Assembly: GCA_026415535.1 (NCBI GenBank) | Contig: JAOAGX010000097.1 | Location: 1-7,782, forward strand | DNA: 7,782 nt | Source of the DNA: Armatimonadota bacterium | Lineage (GTDB): Bacteria; Armatimonadota; UBA5829 | Direction: 5' to 3' | Part shown: positions 1 to 6,184 of the stretch, piece by piece | How the letters are laid out: every line of letters starts with the position of its first letter | Position numbering within the stretch: the first letter of the stretch is position 1 | Notes under the pieces: generated by a model | Databases searched by the model: none | The model's input: the letters and a program-made list of their open reading frames with translations, nothing else | What the model was told of the DNA's origin: nothing | Program-made: the position numbers and the translations under genes

Positions 1-2
1 CA

Positions 3-365
3 GCCGGAGGGACTGAGGCTACGGCCGAATGGGTTCTTCTTGGCATTACCGAAGCCTCGCTCGCTACTGACAGCTTCCTTTCGGCGGCTTCGTTCCAAAA
101 GACCACAAGAGTTCTCACTGAGGCGGCGGTCAAAGGTAAACGTGACAACCTTGTTGGTCTCGTATCGAAAGAAGACAAGGAGACTGGGGAGGCTGAGGAA
201 CAGGTAGAGGAAAACCAAGACGAAATCGAGCTGTCATCTACTGAGTCCGAAACTCATGCCAGTGAAACTGAACCGGAGTCGGGGGGCGAAGGCGAATCCG
301 ATGTGGCCGATGTAGGTGCTGAGGAGGACACGCCCATCGACACCGATTCCGAAAGCGCGATATAA
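3..365 (+). CDS. rpoC: DNA-directed RNA polymerase subunit beta' (RpoC), C-terminal fragment
   Basis: This is the last 120 residues of the largest subunit of the core RNA polymerase; the gene begins upstream of the window. Fragment residues 11-53 (VLLGITEASLATDSFLSAAS, then FQKTTRVLTEAAVKGKRD and NLVGL) match the highly conserved region near the beta' C-terminus. In most bacteria this is followed directly by a KENVIIGxLIPAGTG segment. Here that segment is absent: from residue 54 to 120 the protein is a low-complexity tail with about 26 Glu/Asp and only two Lys. The reading frame stays open to a TAA stop at 363-365, and the other two forward frames close soon after the junction, so a simple frameshift does not restore the missing motif. 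The identity is secure; the tail is unusual (see findings). A hairpin lies 62 nt beyond the stop. Confidence 0.95.
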   Translation, partial: AGGTEATAEWVLLGITEASLATDSFLSAASFQKTTRVLTEAAVKGKRDNLVGLVSKEDKETGEAEEQVEENQDEIELSSTESETHASETEPESGGEGESDVADVGAEEDTPIDTDSESAI

Positions 366-427
366 ACGTCTTATTAGTTTAGTTGACAACCTGGTTATGG
401 CTGGGGAGCCGCGAGCGTAGTCGGGAC

Positions 428-458
428 AACAGGCGCGGATATGATGACCGCGCCTGTT
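428..458 (+). terminator. Hairpin, probable transcription terminator of the rpoC operon
   Basis: A perfect 11-bp inverted repeat (AACAGGCGCGG, 9-nt loop, CCGCGCCTGTT) lies 62 nt after the rpoC stop codon. It is GC-rich at the loop end and followed by TTA then GGCAAATATTTA, so the U-tract is short. Its position and strength suggest a terminator, but the weak U-tract means it could instead protect the 3' end or need a factor. Confidence 0.65.
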
Positions 459-630
459 TAGGCAAATATTTACGCCTTACTATGAACTCGCACGCTTCGC
501 ATAATTGCCTTACCCACATAGAGTATGGGGGAGGCCTGCTTTGTCGAGCTTTGCTTTAAATTTCGGCCAGTACTTTTCGCCAAAACAAGGGCATTAATCC
601 TAAGTTGCTCGTCAATCTAAGGTCTTTTCA

Positions 631-744
631 TTCTGAGCTAAAACAAAGGGTCTCATCGTTTCTTTTACGTAGTTCTGATTGAAACATATAGTCTCACAGT
701 CTTTTTCATCTTTATTCTGAGCGAAACAAAAGGTCTAGTCGTCA
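631..744. repeat. Degenerate 42-bp tandem repeat, about 2.7 units
   Basis: The motif TTCTGA recurs at 631, 673 and 715, exactly 42 bp apart. Units share the pattern TTCTGAG(C)xxAAACAAAxGGTCT followed by a T-rich half. The third unit is cut to 30 bp and runs into another CATTCTAA at 743-750. The unit start resembles the dispersed repeat core (TTCTGAGCGAAGCG), so the array looks like decayed tandem copies of that element. Confidence 0.65.
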
Positions 745-752
745 TTCTAAAA

Positions 753-837
753 TTCCAAAGTCCACGTCGTTCCAAAGTCCACGTCATTCCAAAGTACGCG
801 TCGTTCCGAAGCCCACGTTATTCCAAAGTACACGTCA
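753..837. repeat. 17-bp tandem repeat, five units
   Basis: Five consecutive 17-bp units start at 753, 770, 787, 804 and 821. The first is TTCCAAAGTCCACGTCG; the others differ from it by one to a few bases (for example TTCCGAAGCCCACGTTA). Each unit ends in CGTCR or CGTTA and is followed by TTC, matching the left edge (CGTCATTC) of the dispersed repeat into which the array runs at 833. There are no spacers, so it is not a CRISPR array. Confidence 0.85.
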
Positions 838-859
838 TTCTGAGCGAAGCGAAGAATCT
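833..859 (+). repeat. Dispersed intergenic repeat, copy 1 (best conserved)
   Basis: This copy reads CGTCATTCTGAGCGAAGC followed by GAAGAATCT. It contains a short inverted repeat (ATTCT ... AGAAT) and is the most regular copy in the window. Related copies lie at 2784-2810 and 6051-6075 in the same orientation, each between genes. From memory, similar CATTCTGAGCGAAG repeats occur in intergenic DNA of several unrelated bacterial groups. Confidence 0.8.
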
Positions 860-895
860 TCCGTAACACTAAACCATTTCAATTGCGGACGTGCT

Positions 896-924
896 TTGCA
901 CCGTTCTCGTGTGGTATTTATAAT
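896..924 (+). promoter_or_regulatory. Probable sigma-70-type promoter for folK
   Basis: A perfect TATAAT at 919-924 follows TTGCAC (896-901) with a 17-bp spacer. The -35 hexamer is only partly consensus (TTG matches). Transcription would start near 931, leaving about 20 nt before the ATG at 952, with a Shine-Dalgarno in between. It lies just downstream of the repeat array and probably drives folK and the coupled genes after it. Confidence 0.6.
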
Positions 925-936
925 TGGGCAGATCAA

Positions 937-942
937 AAAGGA
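937..942 (+). promoter_or_regulatory. Ribosome binding site that decides the folK start
   Basis: AAAGGA is only 0-1 nt from the in-frame ATG at 943 but 9 nt from the ATG at 952, which favours the latter as the true start. Confidence 0.6.
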
Positions 943-951
943 ATGAGCAGT

Positions 952-1434
952 ATGATTGCGTATTTGGGACTAGGTGCAAATCTCGGAGACCGACTTGCCA
1001 ATTTGCGGGAAGCGATCAGGCGTTTGGAGGACGCCGGGTGCCGAGTTATTGCGCGTTCATCGGTATATGAAACGGAGCCGGTCGGAATAACAGATCAGCC
1101 TGATTTTCTAAACGCGGTTATAAAGGTTGAGACTTCGCTTACTGCACGCGACTTGCTGAACTTGTGCAAATCTATCGAGAATGAAATGGGACGCGTGCGA
1201 ACAAACAAGTGGAGTCCACGTGTCATAGACATAGACATTCTGCTTTACGACGACTCGTCTGTGTGCGAGGACGATCTCGTGATTCCGCATGCGGAGATGT
1301 TAAAACGTGCCTTTGTTTTGATTCCGTTGGCTGAAATCGCGCCGGGCGTGATGATTGCTCCGGGACTTAATGCCCGTGAGGCTTCAGTGAGGGTTGATCG
1401 CGAAGGTGTCCGGCGATTTGACGGTTCGATCTGA
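952..1434 (+). CDS. folK: 2-amino-4-hydroxy-6-hydroxymethyldihydropteridine pyrophosphokinase (HPPK)
   Basis: FolK transfers pyrophosphate from ATP to 6-hydroxymethyl-7,8-dihydropterin, the step before dihydropteroate synthase in folate synthesis; it is cytosolic. Visible motifs are the N-terminal GLGANLGDR (residues 6-14), VYETEPVG (38-45), QPDFLNAV (49-56) and the signature WSPRVIDIDILLYDD (87-101), whose Asp93 and Asp95 correspond to the Mg-binding pair; the usual GPR is SPR here. IPHAEMLKRAFVLIPLAEI (111-129) is also typical. The 160-residue length matches the family. The frame is open further upstream (TTG at 883, ATG at 943), but the ATG at 952 gives the normal family N-terminus, has AAAGGA (937-942) at 9-nt spacing and lies downstream of the promoter, so I chose it. 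The stop is 3 nt before the next start. Confidence 0.95.
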   Translation: MIAYLGLGANLGDRLANLREAIRRLEDAGCRVIARSSVYETEPVGITDQPDFLNAVIKVETSLTARDLLNLCKSIENEMGRVRTNKWSPRVIDIDILLYDDSSVCEDDLVIPHAEMLKRAFVLIPLAEIAPGVMIAPGLNAREASVRVDREGVRRFDGSI

Positions 1435-1437
1435 CCT

Positions 1438-2763
1438 ATGGCTCTTTTTCGGTATGAGGCGGTAGATAGGACTGGCAAGGTCGTTCGAGGCGCAATGAAC
1501 GCTTCGGACGAACAGCAGGTGGCGCGCAACCTGGCAGCGATGGGATATACTGCGCGGAACATCTTTGCTGCGTCCGTGACCGCTTTTGGTAATGCGCGAC
1601 CAGCTCAGGCTGCTTCGATTAGTTCGGTTTCCCCTGCTTGTTCGAGAGGCAATATTCGCTCTGTTACACTTGCATCGGGGTTGCCTGTTTCGGTCAAGTC
1701 TTCTGTGCCACCGCAAGTGCTCGCTGGATTCTTTCGACACCTGGCCACCCTTGTCAAGTCGGGCTACCCGATCGGGCGGGCAATAGCCGAGATGGAGTCC
1801 GTTACTCGCAATCCGCGCTTGCGCAGGGTTCTGCCGGTAATGCGTGAATCAACGCAGAGCGGCAGGAGTCTGTCGAGCTTAATGGCGGAATACCCTCGAG
1901 TATTTCCCGTGCATACTGTCGCGTCCGTGTGGTGTGGTGAGATGTCGGGACGTCTTGAGGTAGTTCTAGAAAAGATAGCGCAGGACCTTGAAGAAGAAGC
2001 TTCTGATGACCGCCGCAGCCGTATCGGATGGGGGCTGGTGAAGATTACCCTATTGGTGTTTGTGATCCTTGTCCCTATGACCAACATGGTAGCACTTCTG
2101 ATGCCTACACTCGAAGAAACTTTGGCGCGTGGCGGTCAGATAAGCAGAAGCGAACTGATCGCTCGCGTTGTACAGACTTTCGTCAAGGAAATGCTTTGGA
2201 AGAGCTTGTTGGTGATCGTTCTATTGGTTACATTTTGGCTTGCGTGGGGGGCTCTAAAGCGTTTGCCATTTATAAGGCGCATGATAGATGGTGCTTTACT
2301 TTTAACGCCGGTGTGGGGCAAACTTCACCGCGAGCGTGCTCTGGCTCGATTTTTTCACATGCTTGGCGGAATGATTGAAGCCGGAGTCGGCCTTAGTACC
2401 GCGTGGAATGCTGCAAGTCTTTCCGTGCGAAACAGCGCCATAGCCGAGCGTCTTCGAGTGGCAATGGCGAGCCTTCCGTCGGACGCCAGTATATCGCAGT
2501 TATTAGAGGCTTCGCGTGTGTTCGATTCTGACGACATTGCCGCGGCTGCGTCCGGGGAGAAGGCGGGTCGAGTTCCAGAAGTTCTAGCGGCGAGGGCGGC
2601 AGCGTATGCCGACATAGCTTCTGGACGCAAGATCATAGGCAAGCTCGCTTCCGGCACACTATTTACCACGACTTCGTTGATACTTGCCGGATATATCATG
2701 TACCGAGTGATAACAAGCTACTTTGATCTGGTTTTCAAAGTGGAAGGGATAATTGGTAGGTAG
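1438..2763 (+). CDS. Type II secretion system F / PilC family inner-membrane protein (first paralogue)
   Basis: GspF/PilC proteins are the inner-membrane platform of type II secretion and type IV pilus machines and contact the assembly ATPase. This 441-residue protein starts with the family N-terminus (MALFRYEAVDRTGKVVRG). It has a Ser/Ala-rich linker (about 44-94) and then two T2SSF repeats. The first (about 97-220) has FFRHLATLVKSGYPI and the CGEMSGRLE motif at 166-174; the second (about 303-425) has FFHMLGGMIEAGVGL and SGEKAGRVPEV (372-382). Hydrophobic segments lie at about 202-222, 254-274 and 408-426, the usual three-helix layout. The start is 3 nt after the folK stop with no clear Shine-Dalgarno, so translation probably depends on coupling. 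Domain 2 diverges more than in the second paralogue. No ATPase or pilin gene lies in the window, so the machine it serves is unknown. Confidence 0.9.
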   Translation: MALFRYEAVDRTGKVVRGAMNASDEQQVARNLAAMGYTARNIFAASVTAFGNARPAQAASISSVSPACSRGNIRSVTLASGLPVSVKSSVPPQVLAGFFRHLATLVKSGYPIGRAIAEMESVTRNPRLRRVLPVMRESTQSGRSLSSLMAEYPRVFPVHTVASVWCGEMSGRLEVVLEKIAQDLEEEASDDRRSRIGWGLVKITLLVFVILVPMTNMVALLMPTLEETLARGGQISRSELIARVVQTFVKEMLWKSLLVIVLLVTFWLAWGALKRLPFIRRMIDGALLLTPVWGKLHRERALARFFHMLGGMIEAGVGLSTAWNAASLSVRNSAIAERLRVAMASLPSDASISQLLEASRVFDSDDIAAAASGEKAGRVPEVLAARAAAYADIASGRKIIGKLASGTLFTTTSLILAGYIMYRVITSYFDLVFKVEGIIGR

Positions 2764-2783
2764 AAGCAGGCGTTCAAACAAAT

Positions 2784-2810
2784 CGTCTTTCTGAGCGCGG
2801 CGAAGAATCT
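2784..2810 (+). repeat. Dispersed intergenic repeat, copy 2
   Basis: CGTCTTTCTGAGCGCGGC followed by GAAGAATCT aligns without gaps to copy 1 (833-859) with three differences. It occupies much of the 85-nt gap between the two GspF-like genes, in the same orientation as the other copies. Confidence 0.8.
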
Positions 2811-2848
2811 CATGCCGGAAAGCTAAAAAGCGCGATAATAAAGGCCAC

Positions 2849-4045
2849 ATGAGTTCGTTTGCATACAAGGCCAAAGATCGTCAAGGTCGGACAGTCACCG
2901 GCGTAGTGGATGCCGACAATCCCAGCCAGGCCGCCAGCCTCATTCGGGGGATGGGTCACTTGCCTATGGATATTCGACCGGTTGGCCGGGGTGCACGGGT
3001 GGCCCGAACAAAAGAAGCTGGATCAGCATTCGCCCGATACTTAGTGTATCCGATTTGGACAGGCGTCAACATCAAGGCTCTAGTACTCTTCTATCGGCAG
3101 CTTGCGACGCTGATTGCATCTGGTATGTCACTTTCCGAGGCGCTGAGAAGCGTGTGCAGTCGTACTAGTGGAAGACTAAAAAGAATTGTCACGGAAGCGC
3201 ACGACAACGTAATGCGAGGCGGCACGCTTTCACAGACGATGTCTCGCTATCCGCGAGTTTTCAGTCGCCTGCAGATATCGCTCGTGCGCGCGGGCGAGAC
3301 TGGTGGCTTGCTCGAACAGATGATAGACCGCATCGCCTCCTACCTTGAGTACGAGCTGTCGGTTAGGCGGATGATTGCGAAGGCTGTTTTTTATCCCATG
3401 TTGATAGCCTTATTTGCGATTGTGATGCCGCACGTGCCCACGTTGGTCTTGAGCGGTACAGCGGCGTTTGCAAAGTCGTTGTGGGCTTCGCTGCGCTTGT
3501 GGTTGCCGTGGTTAGTTGTCGTCGCTTTGGTTCTAAAGTTAATACTTCAGTTCGATACTCCCCGTTTCTTATGGGATGCGATTAAGGTTCAGCCGCCGTT
3601 TATCGGTGCGACTGCGCGCAAGGTCGCAATGTCGCGTTTCTGCAGGGCGTTAGCGGCGCTCTATGCAGCAGGATTGAGCTTGAATGAGACAGTATCGGCT
3701 GCTGCTGAAGCGTGCGCGAATCTTTATATGGGTCAGAGCATCAGACGCGCATTGCCCGCCATCCAGTCGGGGCGCCCGTTGACCGAGTCACTTGCTAGGA
3801 CTCGGGTGATTACCCCGATGGTGCTCGATATGTTGGCAACCGGTGAGAAAACCGGCAATATGGATGCTGTTCTAAACAAGGTTTCTGAGTATATGGAAGA
3901 AGAAACGGATGCCACAATTCATAAGCTGGGCATATTACTGTTTGTAGGTGCAATCCTGATCGCGGCTTTAGTTGTGGGGATGATGGTAGTCAAATTTTAC
4001 GGCGGCTATTTTGGGACCGTAATCGGGGCGGGGAAAGGCGGTTGA
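2849..4045 (+). CDS. Type II secretion system F / PilC family inner-membrane protein (second paralogue)
   Basis: This 398-residue protein is a second, more canonical GspF/PilC homologue. It has the N-terminal FAYKAKDRQGRTVTG (4-18). T2SSF domain 1 spans about 78-201, with FYRQLATLIASGMSLSEAL, YPRVFSRL and RAGETGGLLEQ (147-157). Domain 2 spans about 260-381, with FCRALAALYAAGLSLNETV and ATGEKTGNMDAVL (330-342). Membrane segments lie at about 178-199, 215-235 and 361-383. The start is supported by TAAAGG (2839-2844) 4 nt upstream and by the family N-terminus. Its stop codon overlaps the ATG of the J-domain gene by one base (TGATG), implying translational coupling. Two adjacent F-family genes could form a hetero-oligomeric platform or serve distinct machines; the sequence does not decide this. 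Confidence 0.93.
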   Translation: MSSFAYKAKDRQGRTVTGVVDADNPSQAASLIRGMGHLPMDIRPVGRGARVARTKEAGSAFARYLVYPIWTGVNIKALVLFYRQLATLIASGMSLSEALRSVCSRTSGRLKRIVTEAHDNVMRGGTLSQTMSRYPRVFSRLQISLVRAGETGGLLEQMIDRIASYLEYELSVRRMIAKAVFYPMLIALFAIVMPHVPTLVLSGTAAFAKSLWASLRLWLPWLVVVALVLKLILQFDTPRFLWDAIKVQPPFIGATARKVAMSRFCRALAALYAAGLSLNETVSAAAEACANLYMGQSIRRALPAIQSGRPLTESLARTRVITPMVLDMLATGEKTGNMDAVLNKVSEYMEEETDATIHKLGILLFVGAILIAALVVGMMVVKFYGGYFGTVIGAGKGG

Positions 4046-5154
4046 TGAGAAGCTCCCGCACTTACTATGAAATACTGGGTCTTCCACGAGACGCGACTCC
4101 TGCCCAGATCAGGCGGCGTTACAAGCAGCTCGTGCGCAGGTATCACCCCGACGTTGCGGCTGACAAGGAAACTGCGCACCGGCTTTTCCTTCAGATCAAG
4201 GAGGCTTACGAGAGCCTAAGCGACCCGGTCCGGCGGAAGGCCTACGACGCGACGCTTGCTATGGGACAATCTCGCTCCACGAGGGGATCCTCACAAACCT
4301 TTGCCACATCTGGTTCTACACGTCAGCGCGACGTGTCTGTTGAGAAGCACATTCGGGACGCTCGTTGGGCATTCATCCAACGCCGATTCAACGAGGCTGT
4401 AAACCACTGTCGTGAAGCGCTTGATATCGACCCACGTGCTTCTGATGCATATGCGATCCTTGGTGATATCTCGCGCGTGCGAGGCAGGACAAACATGGCT
4501 ATCAAGTACTACAGTTACGCATTGCAGTACAACCCTGCTGATCAGGACAGCGAGCGCAAGTTGAACAAGCTCATTGGCAAGCGTGTCATGACGACCCCGC
4601 GCAAAGCTACGAAGATCCGATCAGCCCAAGCGACGGCGATTGCCATCAATTTTATTTGGTGGGGCATCGCCGCGTTTCTACTATTGTTGATTTGGGTCAA
4701 TCCTGGCAAGCCAATCCCTTGGTTGCGGTATTATATACCTCAGATCGAGCACTGGAGCTGGAATCTTGTTGGATCGCTTGCAATGGCGTCGGCTGTTGTT
4801 GGGATGTTGCTCTCGATCAACGGCTTGGTGCGCCATCCTGATGAAGAGCTGGTTTTCGAGACGAGCGCCGGATGGGCGGTGGTGCCGACAGGAATTATTT
4901 TATTGGTAGGATCTGGGTTCTTTTTCTGGGGCGCGGCGCTATTCTATCTGGCAGCCGGTTTTGCTCAGAACAGTTTGTCTAGATCGGTGCTGATCGTGTT
5001 TGCGGCTGTTACCATTATTGTGGCCATTGCCTCTGTGCTGTACGTGCCCGAAGCGTCACGTGAAGTGCTTCTCTTCGGAGGAAACGTGTCTTTTCTGTCA
5101 ATGCTTTTCGGTTGGTATGTGGGGTCGCTATTCAAACCGTTGAGTTCGATTTGA
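4045..5154 (+). CDS. J-domain / TPR / multi-pass membrane protein (DnaJ-like)
   Basis: This 369-residue protein has three parts. Residues 6-68 form a J domain with the essential HPD at 34-36 and a typical helix IV region (AYESLSDPVRRKAYD), so it should stimulate the ATPase of a DnaK-type Hsp70. A Ser/Thr/Gly-rich linker (69-98) leads to about two TPR units (102-133 and 134-167; pattern A..AL.IDP...DAYAILG). The remainder (about 197-362) is hydrophobic, with about five predicted helices (197-218, 240-262, 279-304, 314-334, 342-362). It lacks the G/F and Cys-rich regions of true DnaJ, so it is not the housekeeping co-chaperone. The ATG at 4045 overlaps the previous stop and has AAAGG (4034-4038) at 6 nt; a TTG at 4042 in the same frame is less likely. 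Coupling to a GspF gene suggests a role in assembling or folding a membrane/envelope complex, an inference only. Confidence 0.85.
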   Translation: MRSSRTYYEILGLPRDATPAQIRRRYKQLVRRYHPDVAADKETAHRLFLQIKEAYESLSDPVRRKAYDATLAMGQSRSTRGSSQTFATSGSTRQRDVSVEKHIRDARWAFIQRRFNEAVNHCREALDIDPRASDAYAILGDISRVRGRTNMAIKYYSYALQYNPADQDSERKLNKLIGKRVMTTPRKATKIRSAQATAIAINFIWWGIAAFLLLLIWVNPGKPIPWLRYYIPQIEHWSWNLVGSLAMASAVVGMLLSINGLVRHPDEELVFETSAGWAVVPTGIILLVGSGFFFWGAALFYLAAGFAQNSLSRSVLIVFAAVTIIVAIASVLYVPEASREVLLFGGNVSFLSMLFGWYVGSLFKPLSSI

Positions 5155-5166
5155 AGGATAGCTAGT

Positions 5167-5958
5167 ATGAAAAAAAATGATGTTGTCACCGCTCCAGGCT
5201 TGATGGAGATGAAGTTACGTGGCGAGAAGATATCGGTATTGACCGCTTATGACTACGCGTGGGGTCGATTGATCGACGAAGCCGGTATTGACGTTGCTCT
5301 TGTGGGTGATAGTCTCGGAATGGTTGTACTTGGTTACGAGACGACCCTTCAGGTGACAATGGAAGATATGGTTAGGCATACTGCTGCAGTGGCAAGGGGT
5401 GCCAAACGAGCAATGGTGGTTGCGGACATGCCGTTTCTGTCGTATCAGGTCGACGACGACGCTATAATGAATGCCGGTAGGTTGGTGGTTGAGGGTGGTG
5501 CGAAGGCGGTTAAACTTGAGGGTGGGGGAGAAGTAGCAGAGATAGTTGAGAAGATTGTGAACGTTGGCATACCGGTTTGGGGACACATTGGTATGACTCC
5601 GCAGTCTGTGCACCAACTCGGCGGCTATAGAATGCAGGGCAAAGATGCCGATAACGCCGAGCGGATCAAGCGGGAAGCGCTGGAACTTCAAGAGGCTGGA
5701 GCCTGTGCTATAGTACTCGAACTCATACCGGCGCAACTGGCCAAAGAGATCACTGCCAGCTTGGAAATTCCGACAATCGGAATCGGTGCAGGACCGCACT
5801 GCGACGGTCAGGTACTCGTTACTCACGACGTACTCGGGTTGTATGATAGGTTCGTGCCGTCTTTCGCTAAGCGGTACGCCAACTTGTGGCAGATCACACT
5901 CAAGGCGTTCAAAGCGTACAACGAAGACGTGAAGCGTGGCCGGTTTCCTGTCAAGTGA
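5167..5958 (+). CDS. panB: 3-methyl-2-oxobutanoate hydroxymethyltransferase (ketopantoate hydroxymethyltransferase)
   Basis: PanB transfers a hydroxymethyl group from 5,10-methylenetetrahydrofolate to 2-oxoisovalerate, giving ketopantoate, the first committed step of pantothenate/CoA synthesis. At 263 residues it is full length. It shows KISVLTAYDY (21-30), LVGDSLGMVVLGYETTLQVT (45-64), VVADMPFLSYQ (84-94), KLEGG (116-120), WGHIGMTPQSVHQLGGY (138-154), the catalytic VLELIP (183-188) and IPTIGIGAG. Metal ligands by family comparison are Asp48, Asp87 and Glu118, with Glu185 as the likely base; all are present. AAGGA (5154-5158), overlapping the stop of the J-domain gene, lies 8 nt before the ATG, so the two are almost certainly co-transcribed. 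A long open frame on the opposite strand is a shadow. Confidence 0.97.
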   Translation: MKKNDVVTAPGLMEMKLRGEKISVLTAYDYAWGRLIDEAGIDVALVGDSLGMVVLGYETTLQVTMEDMVRHTAAVARGAKRAMVVADMPFLSYQVDDDAIMNAGRLVVEGGAKAVKLEGGGEVAEIVEKIVNVGIPVWGHIGMTPQSVHQLGGYRMQGKDADNAERIKREALELQEAGACAIVLELIPAQLAKEITASLEIPTIGIGAGPHCDGQVLVTHDVLGLYDRFVPSFAKRYANLWQITLKAFKAYNEDVKRGRFPVK

Positions 5959-6050
5959 TGCACCTGATAAGCTCGGTGGCACACAGTGGCTATTTTGGTC
6001 ATTATTACTTTTAGAGCAAGGTTACTTTTGGCGCTGATCGCTTTGGCTGT

Positions 6051-6075
6051 CGTCGTTCTGAGCGCAGCGAATAGT
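6051..6075 (+). repeat. Dispersed intergenic repeat, copy 3 (degenerate right end)
   Basis: CGTCGTTCTGAGCGCAGCGA followed by ATAGT matches copies 1 and 2 over its left ~20 bases and then diverges. It lies in the 226-nt panB-panC gap (5959-6184). That gap otherwise shows no gene and no confident promoter; a weak AGGAG ... CTCCTTTTATTT hairpin-like pair (6124-6160) might act as a weak terminator or mRNA structure. Confidence 0.7.
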
Positions 6076-6184
6076 ATGTCGAATAAATCCTCATTTCTCA
6101 CTCTCGATCGAAGGGGTCGGGGTAGGAGTAAGAGCTACTTAAAGATTTCTCCTTTTATTTAGTGAGAGCAATTAGCAGATCAAA

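Larger units (their letters stand above)
366..895. other. Non-coding intergenic region, repeat-rich
   Basis: No supportable gene lies between the rpoC stop and the folK promoter. The first ~100 bp hold the terminator hairpin. From about 630 to 859 the region is a series of degenerate tandem repeats, listed separately. A possible further, more decayed copy lies near 574-592 (TTTTCGCCAAAACAAGGG resembles the start of the 42-bp unit). No tRNA, small-RNA or CRISPR architecture was recognised. Confidence 0.7.

Noticed and set aside
150..230. Frameshift in rpoC as the cause of the missing C-terminal motif
   Set aside because: Both other forward frames were read across the junction; they hit stops and do not encode KENVIIG or LIPAG.
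383..401. TTGACA at 383-388 as a -35 element after rpoC
   Set aside because: No -10-like hexamer lies at 15-19 bp; the only TATGG is 7 bp away.
753..837. Regular short repeats that might be a CRISPR array
   Set aside because: Units are 17 bp and directly adjacent with no spacers, and no cas genes are present.
883..951. Upstream TTG and ATG extensions of folK
   Set aside because: They overlap the promoter or lie 0-1 nt from the Shine-Dalgarno, and add residues not seen in the family.
2028..2378. 116-codon plus-strand frame inside the first GspF gene
   Set aside because: It lies wholly within a well-supported gene in another frame and shows no family features.
5215..5982. Long open frame (255 codons) on the minus strand opposite panB
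   Set aside because: It overlaps a certain panB gene almost completely, its translation resembles no protein and lacks motifs, and no ribosome site was seen; it is a codon-usage shadow.
6121..6160. Rho-independent terminator between panB and panC
   Set aside because: The AGGAG/CTCCT stem is only 5 bp with a 20-nt loop; the T-rich stretch alone is not convincing, so it is mentioned only as a weak possibility.
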